A stretch of DNA of 37,808 bases from Rhizophagus sp. LPA8_4_AMF. Its lineage: Eukaryota; Glomeromycota; Glomeromycetes; Glomerales; Glomeraceae. Location: positions 1 to 37,808 of the forward strand of contig JADRCO010000324.1 of NCBI GenBank assembly GCA_021464525.1. The letters run 5' to 3'. Below the pieces are notes generated by a model that was given only the letters and a program-made list of their open reading frames with translations, ran no database searches and was not told the origin of the DNA. This document shows positions 1-9,364 of the stretch, piece after piece. The position numbers and the translations under genes were made by a program. Numbering within the stretch: the stretch's first letter is position 1; every line of letters begins with the position of its first letter.

Positions 1-238
1 CCCCCCAAGGCATCGGTGAATATTTCAGTTATTCATTTCGGATGATAACCTATTTATATACTACTAGATCAGTAAATAACTAATACTTATTATACGTATC
101 AATAGTGTATCAGTTAATAGATATTTCAAGTTTTTAATAAAACAAATAGCTAAACGTTTGGAAGTAAATAATAAATAAACAAGTATTTACGAATTAATAT
201 ATTAAATCATACAACTTGCCAAAAGTATCTAACGAGCT
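1..238. other. AT-rich leader, nothing recognised
   Basis: The window opens with a C run followed by AT-rich sequence. I see no gene, repeat or RNA in it. Confidence 0.5.
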
Positions 239-364
239 ATGAATAAATTCGATGAATGGCAAGTAAATATTTCTTGTTATTTTGTAGATGAAGACGAAGT
301 AAATAATAAAAATTTTCATTTAGTAGTCCCAGATCAATTGAAAATTTCTAATGATAAAGAGTAG
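239..364 (+). CDS. short ORF, unrecognised (41 residues), doubtful
   Basis: An ATG opens a 41-codon frame beginning MNKFDEWQVNISCYF and ending KISNDKE before a TAG. Its mixed composition (acidic, aromatic and hydrophobic residues) looks more coding-like than the surrounding low-complexity sequence. It belongs to no family I recognise. Its 3' half runs into the start of the direct repeat at about 315, and the matching part of the second repeat copy (from about 7299) does not keep the frame, which argues against present-day function. It could be the first exon of a decayed gene or a chance ORF. No promoter or splice signal decides between these. Confidence 0.25.
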   Translation: MNKFDEWQVNISCYFVDEDEVNNKNFHLVVPDQLKISNDKE

Positions 365-1060
365 ACTTTTTTAAAGGCATTAATTTAAGATCGCTAAATA
401 ATTTACAGTTAGTATCGTTTTATATAATTTAGATATAGAAGAATTTCAATTAATAAATAAATGGCAAAAATTATTTATCTGTTATATTGAAACTTTTATT
501 ATATATTTATTATTTTTAAGTCCTATATATTTATTTCAAATTATTTTAAAAACTAAAATTTAAGAGTAGTAAGGTAAAAATGACAAATGTTCTTAGTTTG
601 CAGTTTAAATAATATCAATTGATAATTATACAATGATTCAAAACAGTGATTAATTCTGGGAATAAAACTTGACCGCGATCTATACTATAAATTACGGAAT
701 TATCAGACAGAGCTCATATACTTACTTAGTAACTTCGACAATCATTGATATCAAGAGCTTATTTAAAGGTACAGAAACGGCAATTGTTAGTGAATAAACT
801 ATCATATAGTACTTTTTTCCCGAAATAATTAAAATTTATGTTTAATTAATAGATGACGATACTGCAGTTAATTCCAATGGGGATAAATGTTGCAGAATGC
901 AGAGTGTAATATTTTTTTTAAAAAAAAGAACTAATTCCTTTGACTAGGAATTACTTATTAAACCTATGTTAAGGTATTCAAATAAGAATCAATACATGGA
1001 ATTGTACACTTATCCTCGAAAATCATATCATTTGTTTTCAAGTAAAAATAATTTTATACT
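315..1060 (+). repeat. diverged direct repeat, copy 1 (pairs with 7299-7820)
   Basis: Several blocks recur in the same order near 7.3-7.8 kb. Both copies have an AATTGAAAAWTTCYTAATGA-type block at the left. Both then carry a segment with TTATTTYAAATTATTTTAA, an RGGAATYAC motif after a run of T and A, and TCGAAAATCAT followed by CAAGTAAAAA or CAAAGTAAAAA. This copy holds roughly 150-200 bp that the other lacks. No open frame is kept in both copies, so this reads as an old non-coding duplication or the remains of a mobile element whose family I cannot name. Confidence 0.55.
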
Positions 1061-1508
1061 TACTTTCATGTGATGTAGTATGACGTAACACTATTTAACT
1101 CTTACTCGTTATACGACATTAAAAAATTGCAGGTGAATCGTCACCGTAGACATTTTACACCTCATTCAATTCATGAATTTTAAATAACAATTCTTTTATT
1201 TGAGCAACACGTGGCTATTCTTTAACTTTTTGAGTGTTTAACTCAGGGCGAGTAAATTAAATCTATACGACTTTAATGTAGCTATTAAAGAAATACCACT
1301 AGTTAACAATATCCGAATTTGAATTGAAGTAAATGGATTAAATAAGTGCATTGTTATTAAAGCAAAAAGAAGAATTTATTTATTTGATTCATAATAAGGG
1401 TTTATTATAATTATAACTAGTTGTTGTAATATTTGAATTTAAAATCGCAAGCAAGCAAAGAATTTTCTTGAAAAAAAAATTTGAAAGCAAAATACGCATC
1501 TCAAATAA
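1061..1508. other. AT-rich, no gene seen
   Basis: No open frame of coding character, no repeat and no RNA was recognised here. Confidence 0.4.
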
Positions 1509-3107
1509 ATCAAAAAAGAAACTTTTCCTTCCATTAATATATTATATCAATCTTTAGTCGAATATCCTAATAGAGCAGGAGATGAGAAACTGATGTTAAA
1601 TAATACGTTAGAAAAGCACATACTGAATTTACAATAATTACGTGAAAACCCGTTACGGAAATTAGAAGTTATAAATAAATTATAGTAATCACAAAATTAT
1701 TCCTACAATTTATTGATATAGTAAATTTATATACTGCGTTATCACCGCGTTGCATTATCATCACGTGTTTAAATTTTATTAATTTATGTCGTCATACAGT
1801 AGTCATAGTGGCTTAGATAATATTTTATACGATTTTATCGACTCAAATTTCGTGTTGCAATCTCTTCTTTCAGTACGTCAAATCGAAAATAGAATGTCTG
1901 TACGACAATACTCAACGTAAAAAAAAATATTTTATTTTATTTTGACGTTCTAGAGACTATAGTTGCTTCTAAATACTTTAATGTAGGTACACCAGCTGAA
2001 GAATTTAATCTTGAAGAAACTATAGAAGTAATTGAAGGCATGTGTTTATTTATTTTTTTCCTCTATCTTTACTATTTGTCTTTGAAATAAGTGTTATAAC
2101 TATGTATTTGTATATAGATGTCAAGAATAATGATGAAAGTAAGACAATAATTACCGGAATGAACTCTACTCCGAAAATATTTGTCATACTTGTCCTACTC
2201 AGTTAGATACTATAATAGAAAATTTTGATTCTCGGAATGTACTTGTTACCAAAAATTTCCTTCGTTGTCAAATTGTCATATTTGAATTGTTTTACATATT
2301 ATGATGGTATTGACCTGCAGCGGAAAATATAACATAGTATAGAAGAGAGCTTTTAAAAATAGTACCGCTTTTAAATTATAATTATGGAAATATGGACTTT
2401 TCTTCATGACATGTTCGAAAGTCTTGATGATACTTCTCTTTGTAGGACTCCTTTTATTTTAATTAACGTGATAACACTATCAAATAAATTAACCTTCAAT
2501 ATTGGCATTCAACTTGCACTTGATAAAATAATTTAATAAACAAATTAAAGGATTTTATTATTTTTTGTTTATTATATTTTAATTTAATTTTGGGAGTAGT
2601 TGCTATTTAATAAAGTATGAAAAAAAAAGAAAATTTGTTAAATATAAAAATTCACAATAAATACAGTATATATATTATCAAAGCTTGCAGGAAAAATTTT
2701 CTGCGTTTGTAGAATGAAGATTTAGTTCTCGAATTAATTCTATGTATTTACGTAATAAACTCGCGGCACACGATACAATTATCCCTTTTTGGAAATGTAT
2801 ACTAAAATTATGAATTTATACCCAAAGTATCATTGTTTCAAGGTATGCATAAAAGAATAAATTAAATAACCGAAATTAAAATAAATATTAGTTCATTCTA
2901 GTTCTAAATAATAATTAAGTCTTGGCAAATTCTTCAAAAAAAAAAAAATTAATTTTTGTAGCATTTTATTTACTTTTTTACTTTTTATTATAATTCTCTC
3001 CTACGATTACCGGTTATCAAGATCATGATTTCACCATTTGGAGTTGTAAACTTGGAGATAATAAACATGATATATGGGCAGGAACAACGCGTATAGAATT
3101 AAATTAG
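1509..3107 (+). pseudogene. string of coding-like fragments of an unrecognised decayed gene
   Basis: Four short plus-strand segments stand out from their AT-rich surroundings because they encode mixed, non-repetitive peptides. Segment 1509-1634 includes SLVEYPNRAGDEKL. Segment about 1989-2304 contains TPAEEFNLEETIEVIEG and, in another frame, ENICHTCPTQLDTIIENFD. Segment 2718-2810 includes MYLRNKLAAHDTIIPFWKC. Segment 2994-3104 includes FTIWSCKLGDNKHDIWAGTT. Intron-like joints lie between some of them, such as a TATATAG acceptor before 2118. I recognise no domain. The fragments may belong to one multi-exon gene now decayed, or to more than one. That they were coding is inference from composition alone. 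Confidence 0.4.
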
Positions 3108-3212
3108 GTATGTCCCATATGTAATGTAAATAGCTTAAAGACTCAAAACTAGTCGTTAGAATATTTCTTATACGTCATTTATAAACGTGCTTGAAAAATA
3201 ATCATTGAAATT

Positions 3213-3404
3213 GATCTGATTATAGTGAAGTAAGCCGAAATATTCAGCCGCTATTCCTGATTGCCGATCATCCGGACCCGGTTCAATAGCCGAAATATCA
3301 TGGAATTCCACGACGGATCTACGTCTGAGCCGGGTCCGGATGATCGGCAATCAGGAATGCGACTGGAATATTTCGGCTAACTACACCATAATAAAAATCA
3401 GATC
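3213..3404. mobile_element. foldback (MITE-like) element with long terminal inverted repeats
   Basis: The 192 bp segment begins GATCTGAT and ends ATCAGATC. Its arms of about 75 bp match each other almost throughout: GATCTGATT, then an AGCCGAAATATTC block, then ATTCCTGATTGCCGATC and ATCCGGACCCGG. The right arm is the reverse complement of the left. The short middle carries an additional AGCCGAAATAT copy. It has no coding capacity; a 60-codon minus-strand frame across it is a by-product of the palindrome. No clear target-site duplication flanks it, so the superfamily is undetermined. The arms are markedly richer in GC than the host sequence, and their close match suggests fairly recent origin or gene-conversion-like maintenance. 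Confidence 0.8.
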
Positions 3405-4900
3405 TTCTGAATCCAATGAATTTTAGTCAAAGTTAAAGGAATTTATTAAAATGTTTGCAAGGAATTTTTTACGTCAATTTCCATTGTTTTTATTCAAAAA
3501 AAAAAGAGTAATACTGTACGAAACAGTCAAACAGAAAATTATATAAAGGAAATTATGTGTTACTGCACCAAGTATCACGCGACAAAATGTAAAAGTTTTA
3601 ACCTTCAAAGCTTAACAAAGTTTGTTGTATTATTGGACATCCACAATTTTAATAATTTGTTTTACATAGTAAAATATTATAAACGATTTAAAACAATCAT
3701 TGACATATAACAGTCATATAACACATAAAGTCGATACTTAAATAAAAACTTTATCAAACTTCATATTTTACTTTCAAACTTCAAACTTATACTGTATAAA
3801 CTTAAAGAAGCTAAAAATCAATTAACCACATCCGAAATATTGATGTTCGGTGACTCTTATTAATAAAAAAAAATGAAGCTATTTTACTTAAAATATTCGC
3901 CAATAGATTTAAAATTGAAAACAATAAAGTATAATATCAATTACTAATATATTAAGAAATATTTTTTCAATTTTATTGAGACTTGTACGTAGTAAATAAT
4001 GAACTTAATGAACTTCGGCAGAAATTTCATAGAAATTATTGACATTAAAAAAATTGATGAAAATTATAATGGAAATTAAGATATTCAATAAAATTCAATG
4101 AAATATTTAATTATTAAATATGTTGTGATGAAAAAATCGCAACGAAAAAGTTGTACAAAAAAATAATTATTTAAATTCAAATTTATATAAACGATTATGA
4201 TACATTAAGTCCACTATATAATTTACGTGTATAAGACTCTTTTTCTTTTATTCCAACCATAAAGATTTAAACAAAAGACAAAAACAAAGCACATAAGAAA
4301 ATGACAAAGTAATCCACAAGTGGATTTAAATAATTATTTAACTGCTGTCATCAGCATTCATATTACTTACTAACGGCTCCTAAATTGATTTTAGATACTG
4401 TTAATCTAATAAATATTTATAATAAACTGTACACGCTTCCACGCCCATAAATTTACTGGTTTTTAAAAAATAATATAATATTATCATCTCGTCAGGTATC
4501 ACGTAAATTATTTTTTTGATTAATGTTTATTTATCTCCTTTTTATAGTAATTATAAAGAAATATATCTAATTAAATAAATTATTTCCACGAACAATTTGG
4601 CGTCGTTGTCACATGATAGTAACAGTCAACTAAAGCGTATACTTTCGTTTATCAATAAAGGTTTATATGAAATAAGGTGCATATTTTATTTAATAAGAAT
4701 GTTAATACAATGAATTCGTAAAAGAAATACTAATAAACTAACAAAACGAATACATGTAAAATCACAAATATTGCTGCTTCCTTCGGCGATCTGCAATATT
4801 AACTGTTAACAACACGAAAACTAATACTAAAACTAACTAATAAACAAACCAAAATTCGTCCTTCTTGACGCTGTGTTCAATGTGTCTTTATATATTATTT
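3405..4900. other. AT-rich intergenic sequence, no gene seen
   Basis: I found no coding-like frame on either strand. The only structure is a small perfect palindrome at 4311-4326 (AATCCACAAGTGGATT). Confidence 0.4.
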
Positions 4901-4911
4901 CATCAATGCGT

Positions 4912-4990
4912 ATAACTTACACTTAGTGTAAGTTACACTAAGTATAAGTTATCCAAAGTGTAAGTTATACTAAATGTAAGTTATACAAAA
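4912..4990 (+). repeat. 16 bp tandem repeat beginning with a palindrome
   Basis: Four imperfect 16 bp units of the type AAGTGTAAGTTATACT follow one another. The array starts with a near-perfect palindrome at 4914-4934, AACTTACACT on one side and AGTGTAAGTT on the other. Function is unknown. Confidence 0.7.
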
Positions 4991-5058
4991 ATGTAACAAT
5001 GCGCCGATCATTTCGATTTTGTCAGATGTAAAATTGTAAATGCAAATAAGATTATATA

Positions 5059-5120
5059 TTTTTTAGGTACGGGTACGATGTAAATGTTATTACAGTTACA
5101 TCGTACCCGTACCTAAAAAA
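5059..5120. repeat. perfect inverted repeat: two 25 bp arms, 12 bp loop
   Basis: The arm at 5059-5083 (core AGGTACGGGTACGATGTAA) is repeated exactly as its reverse complement at 5096-5120. A perfect 25 bp match with a 12 bp loop is far beyond chance in this sequence. It could be a foldback transposon remnant, or an RNA stem if transcribed. It is not a classical terminator in a eukaryote. Confidence 0.85.
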
Positions 5121-5584
5121 AAATGTTACATGTTTTATTTGTAACACCCATTAAAAACAAAATAACCAAAAAAGTTTATAATACATTAATATATAATATT
5201 AAAAGGCACCTTATCACGTGATGTATATATTTAAATTTGATTGGCTAATTGTTATTATATCTATCAAATAAACGCGTACAACTTTTTTGGCGATTTTATT
5301 TTTTTCTTTCTTTTTTTTTGAACTTAGCTTTACTTAAAATGTTTTAGAATAGTAGGTTTATGTTTTCTATTACTTTTTTCTGTTATTGAAATTTATTAAT
5401 CAAATGGTGATTATTTGTCTCTTTATTTTCATTATTTTTATTTGTTTTCGCTTTTATTCCTTAATCCATGTTCAAAAATATTGCTTTTAAATCAGAATTA
5501 AATACGAAAAAAACACAAAAATATACTATCACATAACTAAACCAAATATGCATTAATCTAAATTGAAATAATTAAAATATATTC
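5121..5584. other. AT-rich, no gene seen
   Basis: The stretch contains a CACGTGAT motif near 5215 and a polypyrimidine tract near 5290-5320. I see no gene. Confidence 0.4.
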
Positions 5585-6000
5585 AAGAAGCTGTTCCTAA
5601 AAAAATGGAAAGGAACGTTAGTAATGTTCCTAAACAAAATAAAAAATAAATAATACTTATTATACCCTTCCCATATTCTTCGTCTCAAAGTCCATTTCAT
5701 TTCCAGGAGTCCATTTCGTCTTCAAGAAGCGTTTCTAAAAAAAAAAGTTTCCCTTCTTTACCTTTTGTTTCCAGAATCCATTTCGTCTCCAAGGAATGTT
5801 TCTATAAAAAATAAAATAATTAAAGAACGTTAGTAACGTTCCTAAATAAAATAAATGAAAAAAAGCTTCTCATTTAGTAACATTTCTAAACAAAATAAAT
5901 GAAAAAAAAAACACTTCCCCTCGCTCCCTTACCTTTCATCTTTATAAAAAAAAATTAATTAAAAGAACGTTAGTAACGTTCTTAAACGAAATAAACAAAT
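5585..6000 (+). repeat. degenerate repeats carrying GAACGTTAGTAACGTTC palindromes
   Basis: The palindrome (arms GAACGTTA and TAACGTTC) occurs at 5825-5841 and 5965-5981. A variant, GGAACGTTAGTAATGTTCC, lies at 5612-5630, and a decayed copy (TTTAGTAACATTTC) lies near 5872. Each is followed by CTAAACAAAATAAA or a close variant. Between them, segments of the type TCCATTTCGTCTYCAAG, followed by GTTTCTA and an A run, recur at about 5710 and 5775. The spacing is irregular, so this is a decayed satellite-like cluster rather than a clean tandem array. Confidence 0.7.
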
Positions 6001-6253
6001 AATTCACTCTTATTTAAATAAAATTTATAAATTTATATTCGTTGTTTAAAAAAAATGGTTTTTCCTTGATAATTTTTTATTCAATAAACTAAAAGTGCGT
6101 TTAAAAGATATATGTACTTAAAGAATTTTTAGGATAATACAATATATCATCAAGATTTATTTATACTTACCTTAGTTTTCTGGAATCAATAGATTTTATA
6201 ATATTAAAAATTATTAATTAATTTAAAACAATTCAAATCGTAAAAAAAAAACA
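6001..6253. other. AT-rich, nothing recognised
   Basis: No gene or repeat was identified. Confidence 0.4.
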
Positions 6254-6488
6254 TTAAATAGTAGTGATCTGTTTATTGCACCGCTTAATAGTGAAATTTT
6301 GTTTCAAATATCTCGAACTTAATCTACTCCCTACTAAAAGTGGCATATTATTTGTAATAGAATTTATTTGCCTTAAAGTAAGATATTTTTTACTCAGGGA
6401 ATAAATACTCGAAGACTCGAGTTAACCCGTTCGCCAAACCTGAAAAGCATAGTGCAGGCAAAGAATTAAAATTAGTATCAGCCGCCAT
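6254..6488 (-). pseudogene. two short minus-strand coding-like frames, unrecognised
   Basis: On the minus strand, an ATG at 6488 opens 32 codons (MAADTNFNSLPALCFSG..., ending FEYLFPE) to a stop at 6390. A second ATG at 6346 opens 30 codons (MPLLVGSRLSSRYLKQ..., ending KQITTI) to a stop at 6254. Both peptides have a balanced composition unlike the neighbouring AT-rich translation products, and they may be parts of one gene. I recognise no domain. The pair ends only about 25 bp from the MITE at 6514, whose insertion may have removed or displaced upstream sequence. They could also be chance frames. Confidence 0.25.
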
Positions 6489-6513
6489 TATTAATTACAC
6501 ACGGTTAAAACTA

Positions 6514-7176
6514 GGGGTCCAACTCAAATGTTACACAGGCTGATCATAACCGAAAGAACTGTCCCTCTCATAAATTGGTTACACAACAAAAAAATACTAT
6601 TAAAACATCGCTTTTTTTTATTTTTTTCAACACACACGCAAAAGAAAGCAGCCGATGTCAAAGCTAAGGTTTATTCATATTAGTTCTATATAGGCGAAGT
6701 TTTTTTATTAAAATTGGATTACTGGTTGCTTATTTCTTAGTTTTATATGTTTTTTCTATTTTGTCAATAGAATGTTAGAATCTCTCTTTGCTTGTTTTGA
6801 GATTTCAAATAATAAGTTATAAATATTTTTTGAATAAACTCTTTAAAATAGTGTTTTCTTCTTTTATTATGTATTATTTTTAAGTGTTTAATAAAAATTT
6901 ATATGATTTTGAGGTATTTTAAATAGCCGATTCAAATTTTTTAAAGATACAAACTCGATACTTTGAAAAAAATCATATATTCCTATAGTTTCGCATTGTG
7001 ACATTCCCGATTTATCATTTTTTTTTCATGATTATATTGATTATTGGGTGATATTTCACTTTAAACATGGGGTAACATTACGTTTTACTATTAATACATA
7101 GTAATTTATTAATAAGGACAGTTCTGATCAGCTTGTGTAACATTCAAAACATATGAGTTGGACCCCCCCACACCCC
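6514..7176. mobile_element. MITE, Tc1/mariner-like (TA target duplication), 663 bp
   Basis: The element begins GGGGTCCAACTCA and ends with the matching reverse complement TGAGTTGGACCCC; an extra C-rich stretch (CCCACACCCC) precedes the right boundary. The inverted repeats continue inward for about 70 bp, sharing TGTTACACARGCTGATCA and GAACTGTCC. A TA dinucleotide flanks each end (6512-6513 and 7177-7178), the target duplication of Tc1/mariner elements. The roughly 500 bp interior is AT-rich with no ORF, so the element is non-autonomous. Differences between the arms, including the extra block in the right arm and small gaps, suggest moderate age. Confidence 0.8.
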
Positions 7177-7298
7177 TAGGTTAAAACACATGATCTGTAA
7201 GCATGTGACATTTACCCAATTAAATTGAGGACACTTAAAATAATGTGGTTTTTATTTCATATATCGAATAAGATATTATTCAGATAAAATACATTATA

Positions 7299-7820
7299 TA
7301 AGTTTTCATTCAAAAGAGCAAGATGAATTGAAAAATTCCTAATGATACTATAAACTTTTGTTTTTCTACATATTTATTACGAATTATTTTAATTTTTAAA
7401 CACTAAGATTTAAGAATAATCGGGTAATTACAAATTTTCGTAGTATTTTATTTGAATTAAAATATAACTTGGAAAAATTATTCTTGTTGACGTGCTGTAA
7501 AGTAATACAAAGATTCAAAAACAGTAATTTTGTTCCATTAAATTAAACTTAGGTACCACGATCTCTACTACTGTACTATAAGGCTCTTTTGCGACAATTA
7601 TTAGTGATTAAGCTATCCCAGTTTTAATAAAACCATTCCTAGATTAATTAATTAATTAATAGGTGATGAAAGTAGATTTTAATAAGAGTATTTATTGCAT
7701 ATTTTTTTTAAAAAAAAAAGGTTCCTTAGCGAGGAATCACCTATATTAAATAGATTAAATTATGTTAGTAATCGATGCTCGAAAATCATTTGTATTCAAA
7801 GTAAAAACCATTTATTTCTA
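7299..7820 (+). repeat. diverged direct repeat, copy 2 (pairs with 315-1060)
   Basis: The blocks described for the copy at 315-1060 recur here in the same order and orientation, in a shorter version. It contains a perfect (TTAA)-type run near 7650 (ATTAATTAATTAAT) and a T8-A10 tract at 7703-7720. A 63-codon frame starting within it is not kept in the other copy and is rejected as a gene. Confidence 0.55.
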
Positions 7821-7989
7821 CAATACCAATGTTTATATATTGATCTTTGTATCACTTGGTACAATTGTATAATTTATGTTAAATAAATAAAGAAGACGGT
7901 TACAAAAATATTTTATGTTTATACCTAACTTGAAATATTGTCCTAATTCCTTTCCGTATCAAATCATTATTAAATTATAAATTTCATCT

Positions 7990-8568
7990 TTATTTATTCA
8001 ATTTGAATAAACTTGATCGCCTGATCGCGACGTTTTTCCAAAGTTGTTCATACTTGATTATGTACTGTATGTCTTTAATTAAAGCATAATACTTTTCATC
8101 ATCTTTTCCTATCTTGATCAATATTACCTCGTGATAAACTTCTTGATCCTCGCGCATATCAGAATTAGGGATGAGGTCTAATCATATTTATTATTTCATC
8201 ATAATAATACTTCTTTTGATATTAGTATTCTTTATAATTACTGTTTCTATAATATTATCCAGAGTAGTTTCGTTTTTAAGAACATATCCATTCTGTTACT
8301 ATGGTTTTTATCGAATTTGCTTCGCTTCAACCATATGGGATCTTTGCAATAGAAAGGGGGGAAACTGCTAGAAAAAAAATTTTTTAAGTTAATATTAAAT
8401 CTGAATTTTTTATAACTAATAGAATATATTTGGCATATAAATATAAAATTAATTTTTTCTGGTAGTTTCCCCCCTTTCTATTGCAAAGGCCCCATATGCT
8501 GTACTTGATAATATTTTAATAATCTCTACCCAACATTTAATATTATAACCTCTAATATAATTTAATTC
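7990..8568 (-). pseudogene. remnant of an unrecognised gene, split by a MITE; intact-looking last exon
   Basis: The clearest part is 8177-7990 on the minus strand. A plausible acceptor (ATTAG) precedes an exon that reads LIPNSDMREDQEVYHEVIL and then KIGKDDEKYYALIKDIQYI, ending RRSSLFKLNK at a TAA. From the first ATG (8157) it has 55 codons. On the far side of the MITE at 8336-8494, the minus strand reads ELNYIRGYNIKCWVEIIKI and then LSSTAYG (8568 to about 8495), so the element appears to sit inside the former gene. The composition is rich in charged and aromatic residues, with no low complexity. I do not recognise the family. The last exon may survive as part of a shorter gene. Confidence 0.45.
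8336..8494. mobile_element. short palindromic MITE with about 50 bp inverted repeats and TA flanks
   Basis: The left arm starts TGGGATCTTTGCAATAGAAA followed by GGGGGGAAACTGC. The right arm is its reverse complement with a few differences (GGCC in place of GATC, ACC in place of TGC). TA dinucleotides at 8334-8335 and 8495-8496 flank the element and fit a Tc1/mariner-type target duplication. The interior is about 60 bp of AT-rich sequence. There is no coding capacity. A plus-strand 66-codon frame that runs into it is spurious. Confidence 0.8.
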
Positions 8569-9364
8569 CTACAACACTATCTTTATCGTCTGAGTTCGAT
8601 ACATCGATGCATCAAAAAGATCATATGATTCTTTCCACTAATCACCTAACTTATAATGAATTAGTATATAAACACGTGATATACTATAAATTAACCGCAG
8701 AAATTGTAAATGGCGTGCAAAATTTAAATTTTCTTTATTTATACCCAACAAAATAATATTTCCCTCTTAAACAATTCAGGAACGTTGATACGTCTAATTC
8801 AAGCCAAAATTACAATGTTCCTTTTACATGAATAACTAAATAAGAACAATAAAGTAATTTCTAAAAAGAAAGAACGAGAACCTTAACAATAAAACAAAAT
8901 TACAAAGTTTTGAATGATTAGATTTTCGCCGACTTTGCTCAAAAATTATTAATTAAAATATATAAAGTTTTATTACACACAAAGTAAGATAATTTAAGTA
9001 ATGCCGGAAATCTTCACCTACCATTCTATTGATGAAATAATTGATAAGACGTACTATGGTAAAAATTAAGATATGATTAATTAAACTCAATTAATTATTG
9101 AAATAATTAAGTTAAAGTAAGTTAAAGGAAGAATCAAAAGAAATAAATGACCCACCTCGTTCCTTAAATTTACAAAAATGTCCCTTAACTAACCAACATT
9201 AATATTTCCCTTATTCATCTCTCTAATCTCTCCACCTGATATTAATTGTTGATTGTCGTCGCTGTTGCATACCCTATAATTGTACTTAAAATTCTCAATC
9301 CTAAACATTAATAAATCACCTTTCATAAATGACTGCGATTCTTAATTCAATGATTTTTTGTATG
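8569..9364. other. intergenic sequence, little recognised
   Basis: A 22-codon frame at 9001-9069 (MPEIFTYHSIDEIIDKTYYG...) is followed by a GT dinucleotide and could be a small first exon, but the opposite strand is open across it as well, so strand and reality are undecided. A minus-strand fragment near 8620-8570 (SDDKDSVVGIKLY) may belong to the gene remnant at 7990-8568. Otherwise nothing was recognised. Confidence 0.3.

Noticed and set aside
3168-3350. 60-codon minus-strand frame with apparently good composition
   Set aside because: It lies across the palindromic element at 3213-3404 and its coding-like look comes from the GC-rich arms.
8171-8371. 66-codon plus-strand frame with a hydrophobic N-terminus (possible membrane peptide)
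   Set aside because: It runs from the antisense of a more convincing minus-strand exon into the MITE, and the hydrophobicity follows from AT-rich codons.
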